This document shows, one piece after another, positions 7,199-14,803 of a stretch of 49,677 nt of DNA. The translations under genes were made by a program, and so were the position numbers. Within the stretch, counting starts at the first letter, position 1. Each line of letters starts with the position of its first letter. The notes under the pieces were generated by a model. That model was not told the origin of the DNA. It did no database searches and saw nothing but the letters and a program-made list of their open reading frames with translations. Source of the stretch: Christensenellaceae bacterium (GTDB lineage: Bacteria; Bacillota; Clostridia; Christensenellales; Aristaeellaceae); the NCBI GenBank assembly GCA_022510815.1, contig JAFLST010000021.1, positions 1 to 49,677 on the forward strand. Direction: 5' to 3'.

Positions 7199-7875
7199 AG
7201 GCGTTCCACCAGATATCCCTGCCCCTTCTTTGTCACGATGAAGTCCGGCAGGCCCGCTTCCTCTAACTTGCGGCGCAGGCGGCCGACGTTCACGGTGAGG
7301 GTATTGTCGTCGATGAACAGGTCGCTGTCCCAGAGCCGCTGCATCAGCGTGTCCCGGGAGACGATCACGCCCTTGTGCTCCATGAGCGTCTGCAGAATGC
7401 GGCTCTCGTTGCGGGTCAGGCCGATAATGCGCTCGCCGATGGTCAGGGTGCTGTCGGCGGGGTTCAGGACGGCTCCGCGGTGCTCCAGCGTCTCGGGCGC
7501 GCCGGTGAAGTCGTAGGTTCGCCGCAGGAGCGCGCCGATCTTCGCCACGATTAGCGCCATGTCGAAGGGCTTCGAGATGAAGTCGTCGCCGCCCATGGTC
7601 ATGGCCATGACCGCGTCCATGCTGCCGGTGCGGGAGGAGATGAACACGATCGGCGCGGTGGAGACCCGTCGAATCTGTTCGCACCAGTGGTAGCCGTTGA
7701 AGAAGGGCAGGCCCACGTCCAGCAGGAGCAGATGCGGCTTCTCGCGGGTGAACTCGCCCAGCACATCGGTCAAATCGCGGCAGGAAAAGGCCTCGTAGCC
7801 CCAAGCGCGCAGGTTCTCCTCCAACAGCCGGGCGATGGCCGCGTCGTCCTCGACGATCATGATGCGGTGCTGCAT
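7195..7875 (-). CDS. OmpR/BceR-type response regulator
   Basis: 226 residues. The receiver domain has the acid pocket IVEDD, phospho-acceptor Asp53 in LLLLDVGLP, switch Ser in VFISSRTG and Lys102 in FISKPFD. The C-terminal winged helix (ILQTLMEHKGVIVSRDTLMQ, then LTVNVGRLRRKLEEAG and KGQGYLV) is of the OmpR group. The sequence GLPFFNGYHWCEQIR is close to BceR-type regulators. It sits between dut (five-base gap) and the kinase, which it overlaps by four bases. It should activate genes for defence against peptide antibiotics; the target promoters are not in this window as far as I can see. Confidence 0.93.
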   Translation of the reverse strand: MQHRIMIVEDDAAIARLLEENLRAWGYEAFSCRDLTDVLGEFTREKPHLLLLDVGLPFFNGYHWCEQIRRVSTAPIVFISSRTGSMDAVMAMTMGGDDFISKPFDMALIVAKIGALLRRTYDFTGAPETLEHRGAVLNPADSTLTIGERIIGLTRNESRILQTLMEHKGVIVSRDTLMQRLWDSDLFIDDNTLTVNVGRLRRKLEEAGLPDFIVTKKGQGYLVERL

Positions 7876-7879
7876 GGCT

Positions 7880-8362
7880 TTACCTCCCTGTGGAGCCCAG
7901 ACCGCCGGAGCGCTCGCCGGGCATGCCTGCTTCTTCGGCCAGTCCGTAGGGAACGAACACGCCCTGACAGAAGCGTTCGCCCCGGCGAAGGGTGAACCCG
8001 TGATCGGAGCCGTTGACGATCTTGACCATGATATGCCCCTCGTTGGCGGCGCTCACATAGTCGCTGTCGATGACGCCGGTGGTGTTGGCGAGGCGCATGT
8101 GATGCTTGAAGCCTAAGCCGCTGCGGGGGAAGATCAGCAGCACCCAGCCCGGCTCCATGAAGGCCCGGACGCCCGTGGGAATCACGATGCTCTCGCCGGG
8201 GGCCAGCGTAACCTCCGCCGGGCACACAAAATCATAGCCGGCACTTCCGGCGGTGGCGCGGGCAGGCAGGGGAATCGCGCCGGGGAGCAGCGGATCGGAC
8301 AGGTGCGCGGCATCCTGCCGGAACTGCGCCTCGGAGACATGGTCGAATCGCGCGATGGTCAT
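7880..8362 (-). CDS. dut: dUTP diphosphatase (trimeric type)
   Basis: 160 residues carrying all five signature motifs of the homotrimeric dUTPase: SAGYDF, PRSGLGFKH, NTTGVIDSDY, ERFCQGVFVPY and the C-terminal P-loop-like ERSGGLGSTGR. The enzyme cleaves dUTP to dUMP and pyrophosphate, keeping uracil out of DNA and supplying thymidylate synthesis. Its start overlaps the rsmA stop (ATGA), giving translational coupling. The unusual N-terminal stretch (about 25 residues before PLPARATAGSAGYDF) is longer than in minimal forms. Call is firm. Confidence 0.97.
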   Translation of the reverse strand: MTIARFDHVSEAQFRQDAAHLSDPLLPGAIPLPARATAGSAGYDFVCPAEVTLAPGESIVIPTGVRAFMEPGWVLLIFPRSGLGFKHHMRLANTTGVIDSDYVSAANEGHIMVKIVNGSDHGFTLRRGERFCQGVFVPYGLAEEAGMPGERSGGLGSTGR

Positions 8363-9207
8363 GCGTGTTCCTCCCGATAGGCGGTGTACGCGTCGGACAG
8401 CCGGGCCAGCTCCTCCATGGTCAGCTTTTCGCCCCGGACGCGGTCATCCAGCCCGGCGGCGCTCATCAGGCCCAGCGCATCCTCCCGGCTCAGATGGAAC
8501 GCCGCGCACAGGCCGTTGGTCATGGTCTTGCGCCGCAGGGCAAACCCGGCCTGCGCCACCCGGAAGAAGTCGTCCTCGTTCTTCACCGTGACAGGGGGCT
8601 TGTCCCGCAGGGGCATGACGAGGAAGGCGCTGTCCACCTTGGGCGGCGGTGTGAAGCAGGCGGCGGGGACGTCGAGGGCCAGCCGAGGCTCGCACAGGTA
8701 CTGGCACCGGAGCGCCAGCATGCCCCAGCCGTCCTCACCGGGGCCGGAGAGCACCTTCTCCGCGACCTCCTTCTGCACCATCAGCGAGAGCTGCTTGAGC
8801 GGCAGGCCCGCCGTCAGCAGCAGGGTGATCAGCGGCGTGGTGATATAGTAGGGGATGTTCGCGACCACCGAAAAGGGCTTGCGCAGCCCCGCGGTGAGCT
8901 CCGGCAGGTTCAGGCGCATCACGTCGCCCTGCTTGAGCGTGAAGTTGTCATAGGACTCCATGAAGGCCGTCAGCAGCGGGATCAGCCGCTCGTCCAGCTC
9001 GATGGACAGCACATGATGCGCCGCCTTGCACAGATGCTTGGTCATGGTGCCCGCGCCGGGGCCGATCTCCAGCACGTCGTCCTCCGCCGTCACGCCCGCC
9101 AGCGTCACCAGCGACGCCAGCAAATCCTCGTCGTAGAGGAAGTTCTGCCCCAGTCCCTGCTTGTATTGAAGCTGGCTGTTGTGGATGCGGTCCTTCGTCT
9201 TGCTCAT
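8359..9207 (-). CDS. rsmA: 16S rRNA dimethyladenosine transferase RsmA (KsgA)
   Basis: 282 residues. KQGLGQNFLYDEDLL near the start, LEIGPGAGTMTKHL (SAM-binding motif I), SIELDERLIPLL and VANIPYYITTPLI (the NxPY catalytic motif) identify the enzyme that dimethylates the two adjacent adenines near the 3' end of 16S rRNA during 30S maturation. I start it at ATG 9207, which overlaps the GNAT stop (ATGA); a longer frame extends upstream but lacks family similarity. It is part of the coupled run GNAT-rsmA-dut-regulator-kinase. Confidence 0.97.
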   Translation of the reverse strand: MSKTKDRIHNSQLQYKQGLGQNFLYDEDLLASLVTLAGVTAEDDVLEIGPGAGTMTKHLCKAAHHVLSIELDERLIPLLTAFMESYDNFTLKQGDVMRLNLPELTAGLRKPFSVVANIPYYITTPLITLLLTAGLPLKQLSLMVQKEVAEKVLSGPGEDGWGMLALRCQYLCEPRLALDVPAACFTPPPKVDSAFLVMPLRDKPPVTVKNEDDFFRVAQAGFALRRKTMTNGLCAAFHLSREDALGLMSAAGLDDRVRGEKLTMEELARLSDAYTAYREEHA

Positions 9208-9641
9208 AGCGTTAACCTCATGATGATTTCGTCTTCGTCGGCCTCGCCCGTCAGGACAAAGCCGCATTTCTCATAGAGCCGGCGCGCCGCCTCGTCACCG
9301 TCGACATAGCAGAGCTCCACCTCGCGATACCGGCCGTCCCGGCGCATCTCGTCCAGTGCGAGCATCGCGGCGGCATAGCCATAGCCACGCCCCTGCCAGC
9401 GCTGGTCGATGAAGAACTGGTTGAGGATGTAGGCCCTGTCTTCCCAAGCGTCGTCGTGATACAGCAGCATGCCGATGGGCGTGCCGTCCAGCAGGATGAA
9501 TCTGGTCTGACTGCGGTAATCGCGGTAGGCATAGGCCCGGGCCAGCAGCGTGGTTCGGTCAGCGACGAATTGCCGCTGGTCTTCCCGCACGCTGAGCGGC
9601 TCGCGCCAGTTGTCCGGGCCGATGGGGGCAAGGGTCAGCAT
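9204..9641 (-). CDS. GNAT N-acetyltransferase (BltD/spermidine acetyltransferase-like)
   Basis: 145 residues from ATG 9641 after AAGGAGGAA. The GNAT core is clear: ILNQFFIDQRWQGRGYGYAAAML contains the acetyl-CoA pyrophosphate loop (QGRGYG), and AARRLYEKCGFVLTG is the C-terminal motif B. The sequence FILLDGTPIGMLLYHDD and the NQFFID strand are close to the polyamine acetyltransferase group, so an amine or polyamine substrate is plausible but not proven. First gene of a tightly overlapped minus-strand transcript; its promoter overlaps the rarA control region. Confidence 0.88.
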   Translation of the reverse strand: MLTLAPIGPDNWREPLSVREDQRQFVADRTTLLARAYAYRDYRSQTRFILLDGTPIGMLLYHDDAWEDRAYILNQFFIDQRWQGRGYGYAAAMLALDEMRRDGRYREVELCYVDGDEAARRLYEKCGFVLTGEADEDEIIMRLTL

Positions 9642-9669
9642 GGCGTTCCTCCTTCAGGCGGATGGCTCC

Positions 9670-9698
9670 AGTATACCACAAAGCGCCGCCCGGGGCAA
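9670..9698 (-). promoter_or_regulatory. Promoter for the GNAT-rsmA-dut-regulator-kinase run
   Basis: On the minus strand TTGCCC (9698-9693) and TATACT (9675-9670) are 17 bp apart, with the GNAT start 28 bases further on. Confidence 0.6.
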
Positions 9699-9706
9699 AT
9701 GCCGGC

Positions 9707-9735
9707 TTGACAAACTTACGTTCTCATATCATAAT
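9707..9735 (+). promoter_or_regulatory. Promoter for rarA
   Basis: TTGACA (9707-9712) and CATAAT (9730-9735) with a 17-bp spacer; the rarA ATG is 21 bases downstream. Confidence 0.8.
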
Positions 9736-9756
9736 AGAGGTCGAGGAGGTGCGCCC

Positions 9757-11076
9757 ATGGAACAGACGAGCATGTTTGAGTCGGAGGCCCCGCAGCCCTT
9801 GGCGGCGCGGCTGAGGCCCCAGACGCTGGAGGAGTTCACGGGGCAGGAGCACCTGATCGGCGAGGGCAGGATTCTCCGCCGGCTGATCGAACGCGACCAG
9901 ATTTCCTCGATGATCTTCTGGGGCCCGCCGGGGGTCGGCAAGACGACGCTGGCCCGCATCATCGCGCACCGGACAAAGGCGGTGTTCATTGACTTCTCAG
10001 CGGTGACCAGCGGCATCAAGGAAATCCGGCAGGTCATGCAGAAGGCCGACGACAACCGCCGCTACGGCGAGAAGACCATCGTCTTCGTCGACGAGATTCA
10101 TCGCTTCAACAAGGCCCAGCAGGACGCGTTTCTGCCCTTCGTCGAAAAGGGCAGCATCATCCTCATCGGCGCGACCACCGAGAACCCGTCCTTCGAGGTC
10201 AACGGGGCGCTTTTGTCCCGGTGTAAGGTGTTCGTGCTGCACGCGCTGACCACGGAAGATCTCGTTGGCCTGCTCAGGCGCGCGCTGGCGGACGAGCGGG
10301 GCTTCGGCGGCCAGCGAGTGACCATCGCGGACGAGCTGTTGGAGGCTCTTGCGGTCTTTGCCAACGGCGACGCGCGGACGGCGCTGTCCACGCTGGAGAT
10401 GGTTGTGCTCAACGGCGACATGGACGAGCAGGGCGGCGTCACCGTCACTTCCGAGACCCTTGAACAGTGCATCTCCCGCCGTTCCCTGCTCTACGACAAG
10501 CAGGGCGAGGAGCACTACAACCTCATCTCCGCGCTGCACAAATCCATGCGCAATTCCGACCCGGACGCGGCGGTCTACTGGCTGGCGCGGATGTTAGAGG
10601 CGGGCGAGGACCCGCTCTATGTGGCCCGCCGGGTGATGCGCTTTGCCTCGGAGGACGTGGGCCTTGCAGACCCCCGGGCCCTCGAGAACGCGGTCGCGGC
10701 TTATCAGGCCTGCCACTTCATCGGCATGCCGGAGTGCACCGTGCACCTGACGCAGGCCGTGGTCTATATGGCTCTCGCGCCCAAGTCGAACGCGCTCTAC
10801 GTCGCCTACGAGACGGCCAAGAAGGACGCCGTCCGCCAGCTTGCCGAGCCGGTGCCGCTGGTGATCCGCAACGCGGTGACGAACCTGATGGCTGATCTCG
10901 ACTACGGCAAGGGCTACCAGTACGCCCACGATTCCGCCGAGAAGCTGACGAACATGCAGTGCCTCCCGGACAGCCTGCTGGGCCGCGAATATTACCGCCC
11001 GACCGAGCAGGGGCTGGAGGCCCGGTATAAGGCCCGCCTCGAGGAGATCAAGGACTGGAAAAAGCAGCATGAATAA
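9757..11076 (+). CDS. rarA: Replication-associated recombination ATPase RarA (MgsA)
   Basis: 439 residues. ATG 9757 follows GAGGAGGT; the longer open frame upstream crosses the promoter and is not used. Walker A is GPPGVGKTT (56-64), Walker B IVFVDEIH (108-115), followed by the sensor GATTENPSFEVNGALLSRC. The C-terminal part (ALHKSMRNSDPDAAVYWLARML, then RRVMRFASEDVGLADP) is diagnostic of the RarA/WRNIP1 clamp-loader-like AAA+ family, which acts as a tetramer at stalled replication forks. It stands alone under its own promoter with a terminator just behind it. Confidence 0.97.
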   Translation: MEQTSMFESEAPQPLAARLRPQTLEEFTGQEHLIGEGRILRRLIERDQISSMIFWGPPGVGKTTLARIIAHRTKAVFIDFSAVTSGIKEIRQVMQKADDNRRYGEKTIVFVDEIHRFNKAQQDAFLPFVEKGSIILIGATTENPSFEVNGALLSRCKVFVLHALTTEDLVGLLRRALADERGFGGQRVTIADELLEALAVFANGDARTALSTLEMVVLNGDMDEQGGVTVTSETLEQCISRRSLLYDKQGEEHYNLISALHKSMRNSDPDAAVYWLARMLEAGEDPLYVARRVMRFASEDVGLADPRALENAVAAYQACHFIGMPECTVHLTQAVVYMALAPKSNALYVAYETAKKDAVRQLAEPVPLVIRNAVTNLMADLDYGKGYQYAHDSAEKLTNMQCLPDSLLGREYYRPTEQGLEARYKARLEEIKDWKKQHE

Positions 11077-11077
11077 G

Positions 11078-11114
11078 AAAGACGGCATGATCGGGCTGAT
11101 CGTGCCGTCTTTTT
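11078..11114. terminator. Bidirectional terminator between rarA and the solute-binding-like gene
   Basis: AAAGACGGCA (11078-11087) pairs with TGCCGTCTTT (11103-11112). The stem extends inward through one G-T pair and GATC/GATC to a five-base loop. T-runs or A-runs flank both sides, so it can serve both convergent genes. Confidence 0.9.
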
Positions 11115-11117
11115 CGG

Positions 11118-13409
11118 TTACTGGCCGCTCTCCAATTCCGCCATCTGCATCCGCTGATCCAGCCGCAGGGCGTAGGTCCGGCTGTCCATTCTTCCTTCCA
11201 GGAACATATTCGTCAGGTCGTCGCAGCTATTTCTCAGGAAGCCGTAGCCGTCCGCGGTCAGGGGGGTGAAGTAGGGCATCATCCGTGCCAGCATCTCCGC
11301 CATGTAGGGCCGCACTTCCCACCTGTTCAGGTACTCGTCGGTCAGTGCCCTCTTATCCTTCTCCCAGCGGGTCACAACCGCGTCGTCGCCCTCCTTCATG
11401 GCGTCGGCGAGGTTTTCGTCCAGCTCGGCAAGAAGCTGCTCATATTGAGCGTCCAGCTCCTCGTACCCCTTCTCCCGCAGGCCGACCGGGCCGGCGCCGA
11501 GCATGTAGTATCGGGCCCATGTGGTGGGATGCCCGGCGATGTAGGAGAGGTATGCCTTCGCCAGCTCCTGACGCTTGCTGTTGGGGTTCACGACCAGCAT
11601 GGTGAGGAACACCGATTCCACACAGTCCTCCGGGTCAGTCAGGCCCAGCGGCAGCGGCTCGTAGGCGTTGTTCTCCGCTGTGACTTCAAAGCCCATGAAG
11701 CCCGTGATTCGTATGATGTTCGACATCACCCCTTCAAAGATGAGGCCGTCACCGGCGATGTTCCGCGCGTCATGAGCCTCCAGAATAGGCCGCAGGGCCT
11801 CCAACCGGCTCAACAGGCGCAGCAGGGTCTCGTCCGAAAAGACGACTGGCCGTCCTTCCCGCTTGCATTGACCTATGTGGTCGTACAGGATCCGGCGGAG
11901 CAGCTCGCTGAAGGACGACGTGCTGCGATGGAAGAGCGGCACCTCGTCCAGAACGCCCATGCTGTCCCATTCCTCGATGCAGTCGAAGAGTTCGTCATAG
12001 GTCGTCGGATAGTCGCCGAGCCCTTCTTCCCGCCAGATATCAAGGTTCACCATGAACGTCCAGATGTTCCTCACGTTGATCGGGATGCCGACGATCTCAT
12101 CCCCGAGCAGGCACTTGTCCCGCCACGTCGGATACAGGCTTTGCACATAGGAGGCGATCACCTCGTCCTCCGACAGGTTCACATAGTATCCCTTGCTGAG
12201 CAGGCTGTCCACATTGCCCTCGGACAGCTCCAGCACCATGAGGTCGAACCGGTCGCTGCCGGAGACCAGCTCCAGCGCGAGATCATCAAAGGAGGACGGA
12301 TAGTCAACGGACGCGATCTGCGCGCCGCCGTGGGCCACGGAGAAGTCGGAAAAATCCGGCAGGCCGTTGGCGTTTTCGTATTCGTTGAGGCTTCCGGCGA
12401 GTATCAGCGTGCGGGAGGCCTCGTCATCCTCGACGGGCACGGGATAGATGCCCAGAAGTCCGTTCCAGCAGCAGACATAGATGGTGGACTGATCCTCGCT
12501 CAGGGTGATGCTGGTTTCCTGAAGATTCTTCGGCAGCAGCGCGATCTGCTCACCCGGACCGCCATCCCTGCCATAGTGGCAGAGGCGGGCGTTTGGACCG
12601 ATGGCGATGGTGTACCATCCGCCATGTCCGTCGGAAACGGGCTGATCGAAGGTTTCGTTGGAAAACCGCGTCTTTGCTTCGGAGGCAAGATCGTAGAGAT
12701 ACCAGCAGACGAAGTTGTAGGGCCCGTCATACTTCCCCTTGAACAGCATCGTGTTCTCATCCACGAAATACATCTCACGCAGGCTCGGATACGTCAGCAG
12801 CTTTTCGCCCGCGCCGCTCGTCAATGAGAAGGAGAAGGCGGTGCCCGGCTGGTCTTCGTCGTCGTCCTCCGTTCGCTCAAGGAAGCAGGCGAAGAGCGTA
12901 TCGCCCTCCGCGCTGAACGACTTGTTGATGACGAGGTTGTCAAAATCGAAGATGGAGACGTCGAGCGTGCACAGATAGCGCCATGGCTCCTCGTCTTCGG
13001 GCGTCCACTGGTACACGGCCCAGTCCCCGTCGATCAGGTACGTCCTGTTCTGCGGGCTGACGGCTATGCCCATTATCCCTCTGGAGGGGATGACCTCGGT
13101 TGAAGCGTTCTGAAACGTGCGATCCTGAAACCGATCCGCGCAGCGATCCTGACAGGGGACGAGCACGCCGTCCTTCAGCGCGCTGCATTGCGCCGCTATG
13201 CTGAGCGTAATCTCGGAGAGATCCTTCAAGGGATGCGGATGGCTGCTGATGGTCAGGCAGTGCAGCGTGTCGCCGCTGCGGAGCATGTAGGTGTACGCCG
13301 TATCATCCTGCAGATCCGTCTCCACGGGGAGCATCTCCGCGCTGGCGCCGCATGCCATCAGCGCGGTGAGCAGAAGAGCGAATATCAGGAACCAATGGAG
13401 CTTCCTCAT
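11118..13409 (-). CDS. Exported solute-binding-like protein with N-terminal propeller-like region
   Basis: 763 residues. The signal peptide (MRKLHWFLIFALLLTALMAC) could be a lipoprotein signal with Cys20 (LMAC, a weak lipobox) or a standard one cut after ASA. Residues of about 30-345 form repeated beta-strand blocks with Trp/Tyr-rich turns (SQNRTYLIDGDWAVYQW type), like a beta-propeller. About 350-700 resembles family 1 extracellular solute-binding proteins: FDLMVLELSEGNVDSLLSKG, GIPINVRNIWTFMVNLDIW, then YPTTYDELFDCIEEW. No permease genes are adjacent, so it may be an orphan binding protein. It follows the aldo/keto reductase by 37 bases on the same strand. Confidence 0.7.
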   Translation of the reverse strand: MRKLHWFLIFALLLTALMACGASAEMLPVETDLQDDTAYTYMLRSGDTLHCLTISSHPHPLKDLSEITLSIAAQCSALKDGVLVPCQDRCADRFQDRTFQNASTEVIPSRGIMGIAVSPQNRTYLIDGDWAVYQWTPEDEEPWRYLCTLDVSIFDFDNLVINKSFSAEGDTLFACFLERTEDDDEDQPGTAFSFSLTSGAGEKLLTYPSLREMYFVDENTMLFKGKYDGPYNFVCWYLYDLASEAKTRFSNETFDQPVSDGHGGWYTIAIGPNARLCHYGRDGGPGEQIALLPKNLQETSITLSEDQSTIYVCCWNGLLGIYPVPVEDDEASRTLILAGSLNEYENANGLPDFSDFSVAHGGAQIASVDYPSSFDDLALELVSGSDRFDLMVLELSEGNVDSLLSKGYYVNLSEDEVIASYVQSLYPTWRDKCLLGDEIVGIPINVRNIWTFMVNLDIWREEGLGDYPTTYDELFDCIEEWDSMGVLDEVPLFHRSTSSFSELLRRILYDHIGQCKREGRPVVFSDETLLRLLSRLEALRPILEAHDARNIAGDGLIFEGVMSNIIRITGFMGFEVTAENNAYEPLPLGLTDPEDCVESVFLTMLVVNPNSKRQELAKAYLSYIAGHPTTWARYYMLGAGPVGLREKGYEELDAQYEQLLAELDENLADAMKEGDDAVVTRWEKDKRALTDEYLNRWEVRPYMAEMLARMMPYFTPLTADGYGFLRNSCDDLTNMFLEGRMDSRTYALRLDQRMQMAELESGQ

Positions 13410-13446
13410 GGCGGGGCCTCCTTCTGTCTGCGAAACATCCTTTGTG

Positions 13447-14592
13447 TTACTTTCCGAAGATGCTCAGGGCTTCCCTCATGTTGTCCACGATGCCCACGCT
13501 GAAGGGGCATCGCTTCTCGCAGGCGCGGCAGGCGACGCAGGCTTCGGCGGTGGCCTTAAGGGCGCCGTAGTGCTCCCGGACGGTCTCGGGGACTTCGCCC
13601 TGCGCCTTGGCGAGGTTCAGGAACTTCGTCACGCTGGCCACGTCGATGCCCTTCACGCAGGGCGCGCAGTGACCGCAGTACATGCAGTGTCCCTGCCAGC
13701 TGATACGAGGGAAGGTCGCGAACACGGCGGCGTAGTCCTTTTCCTCGTCGGTGGCGTTGGCATAGGCGAGGGAGGCTTTGAGCTGCTCGATATCGCGCAC
13801 GCCGGAGAGCACCGTCGCCACAGCGGGTCGGGTCAGGGCGTAGTGGATGCACTGGTTGACCGTCAGCGCCACGCCCGCGGGGGAATCCTCCGTCAGCAGG
13901 TCGCCGCCGCCGAAGGCTTTCATCACCGTAATGCCCACGCCTCGCCGCTGGCAGGTCTCGTAGAGAGCTTCGCGCTTCGGGTCAAGGTTCGACAGCGGAT
14001 TGACGTAGCTGTCCTGCGACCACAGGGTCTCGCAGTCCTCGTCGGCGGGCAGCAGGTCATAGCAGGGGTTCACGGAGAACATCAGCACCTCGATCGCGCC
14101 GCTGTTCACTGCCTCCAGCGCCACCTCGGGGTTGTGGCTGCTCATGCCGATGTGCAGGATGCGCCCATCAGCCTTGAGCTGCCGGGCGTAGTCGAGGATG
14201 CCGCCCGCGATCACCTGCCGCCATGTTTCCATGGAGTCGACATAGTGGATCATGCCGATATCGAGGTAGTCCGTGCCGAGGTTTTGAAGCTGCCGCTCGA
14301 AGGCAGCCTTGACCTCGTCAAGGTTGCGGGTGGCCTTGTACTGGTCGCCCGTCCACATGGTGCACAGGTGCGCCTGCAGCACGAAGTCCTTCCGGCGGGG
14401 CCGGATGGCGTTGCCCACCCGGCGCTGCATGTCGGGGTTAGGGCTGTAGAGGTCCATGCAGTTCACGCCATGGGCGAAAGCGAGGTCAAACATCTCGTTT
14501 GTGAACGCGTCGTCCCGGCCGTTGAAGCCCTCGCAGCCCAGCCCGATGACGCTGACCTTCAGACCAGTGGCGCCCAGATTGCGGTATTCCAT
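13447..14592 (-). CDS. Aldo/keto reductase with C-terminal ferredoxin-type Fe-S domain
   Basis: 381 residues from ATG 14592 (GGAGGAGCAAG before it). The N-terminus MEYRNLGATGLKVSVIGLG begins an aldo/keto reductase barrel. Catalytic-type Asp and Tyr appear in VNCMDLYSPNP, with QNLGTDYLDIGMIHYVD and LEAVNSGAIEVLMFSVNP following. The last 100 residues carry CMYCGHCAPC and CVACRACEKRCPF, cysteine patterns for one or two 4Fe-4S clusters. Such ferredoxin-fused reductases are common in strict anaerobes and are thought to pass electrons to or from small carbonyl compounds. The substrate is unknown. Confidence 0.9.
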   Translation of the reverse strand: MEYRNLGATGLKVSVIGLGCEGFNGRDDAFTNEMFDLAFAHGVNCMDLYSPNPDMQRRVGNAIRPRRKDFVLQAHLCTMWTGDQYKATRNLDEVKAAFERQLQNLGTDYLDIGMIHYVDSMETWRQVIAGGILDYARQLKADGRILHIGMSSHNPEVALEAVNSGAIEVLMFSVNPCYDLLPADEDCETLWSQDSYVNPLSNLDPKREALYETCQRRGVGITVMKAFGGGDLLTEDSPAGVALTVNQCIHYALTRPAVATVLSGVRDIEQLKASLAYANATDEEKDYAAVFATFPRISWQGHCMYCGHCAPCVKGIDVASVTKFLNLAKAQGEVPETVREHYGALKATAEACVACRACEKRCPFSVGIVDNMREALSIFGK

Positions 14593-14647
14593 CTTGCTCC
14601 TCCGATTCCGTCCGTCCCCGCGCGGAGAACAGTTCCTGTTTTTGCTT

Positions 14648-14677
14648 ATAATACCATGCCGGAGCAGGGTTTTGCAA
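14648..14677 (-). promoter_or_regulatory. Promoter for the aldo/keto reductase
   Basis: Minus-strand TTGCAA (14677-14672) and TATTAT (14653-14648), spacer 18 bp, 55 bases before the start codon. Confidence 0.6.
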
Positions 14678-14733
14678 GGCTGCCGGATGAGGTTTTTCCT
14701 GTGTAAAAACAACGTTTATGAGAGCAGGAAGAA

Positions 14734-14762
14734 TTGACAATCCTTGATGGGTATGTTATCCT
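14734..14762 (+). promoter_or_regulatory. Promoter for the PIG-L/glycosidase fusion gene
   Basis: TTGACA (14734-14739) and TATCCT (14757-14762) with 17 bp between them, 41 bases before the start at 14804. Confidence 0.6.
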
Positions 14763-14803
14763 TTCCATGCGAGTTATTGACACGGAAAGGATGGCCTGAC
14801 AGG

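Noticed and set aside
6203-7804. A 533-codon frame running from the response regulator region into the histidine kinase
   Set aside because: Only the part from ATG 7198 has kinase motifs. The upstream part is an out-of-frame reading of the regulator gene.
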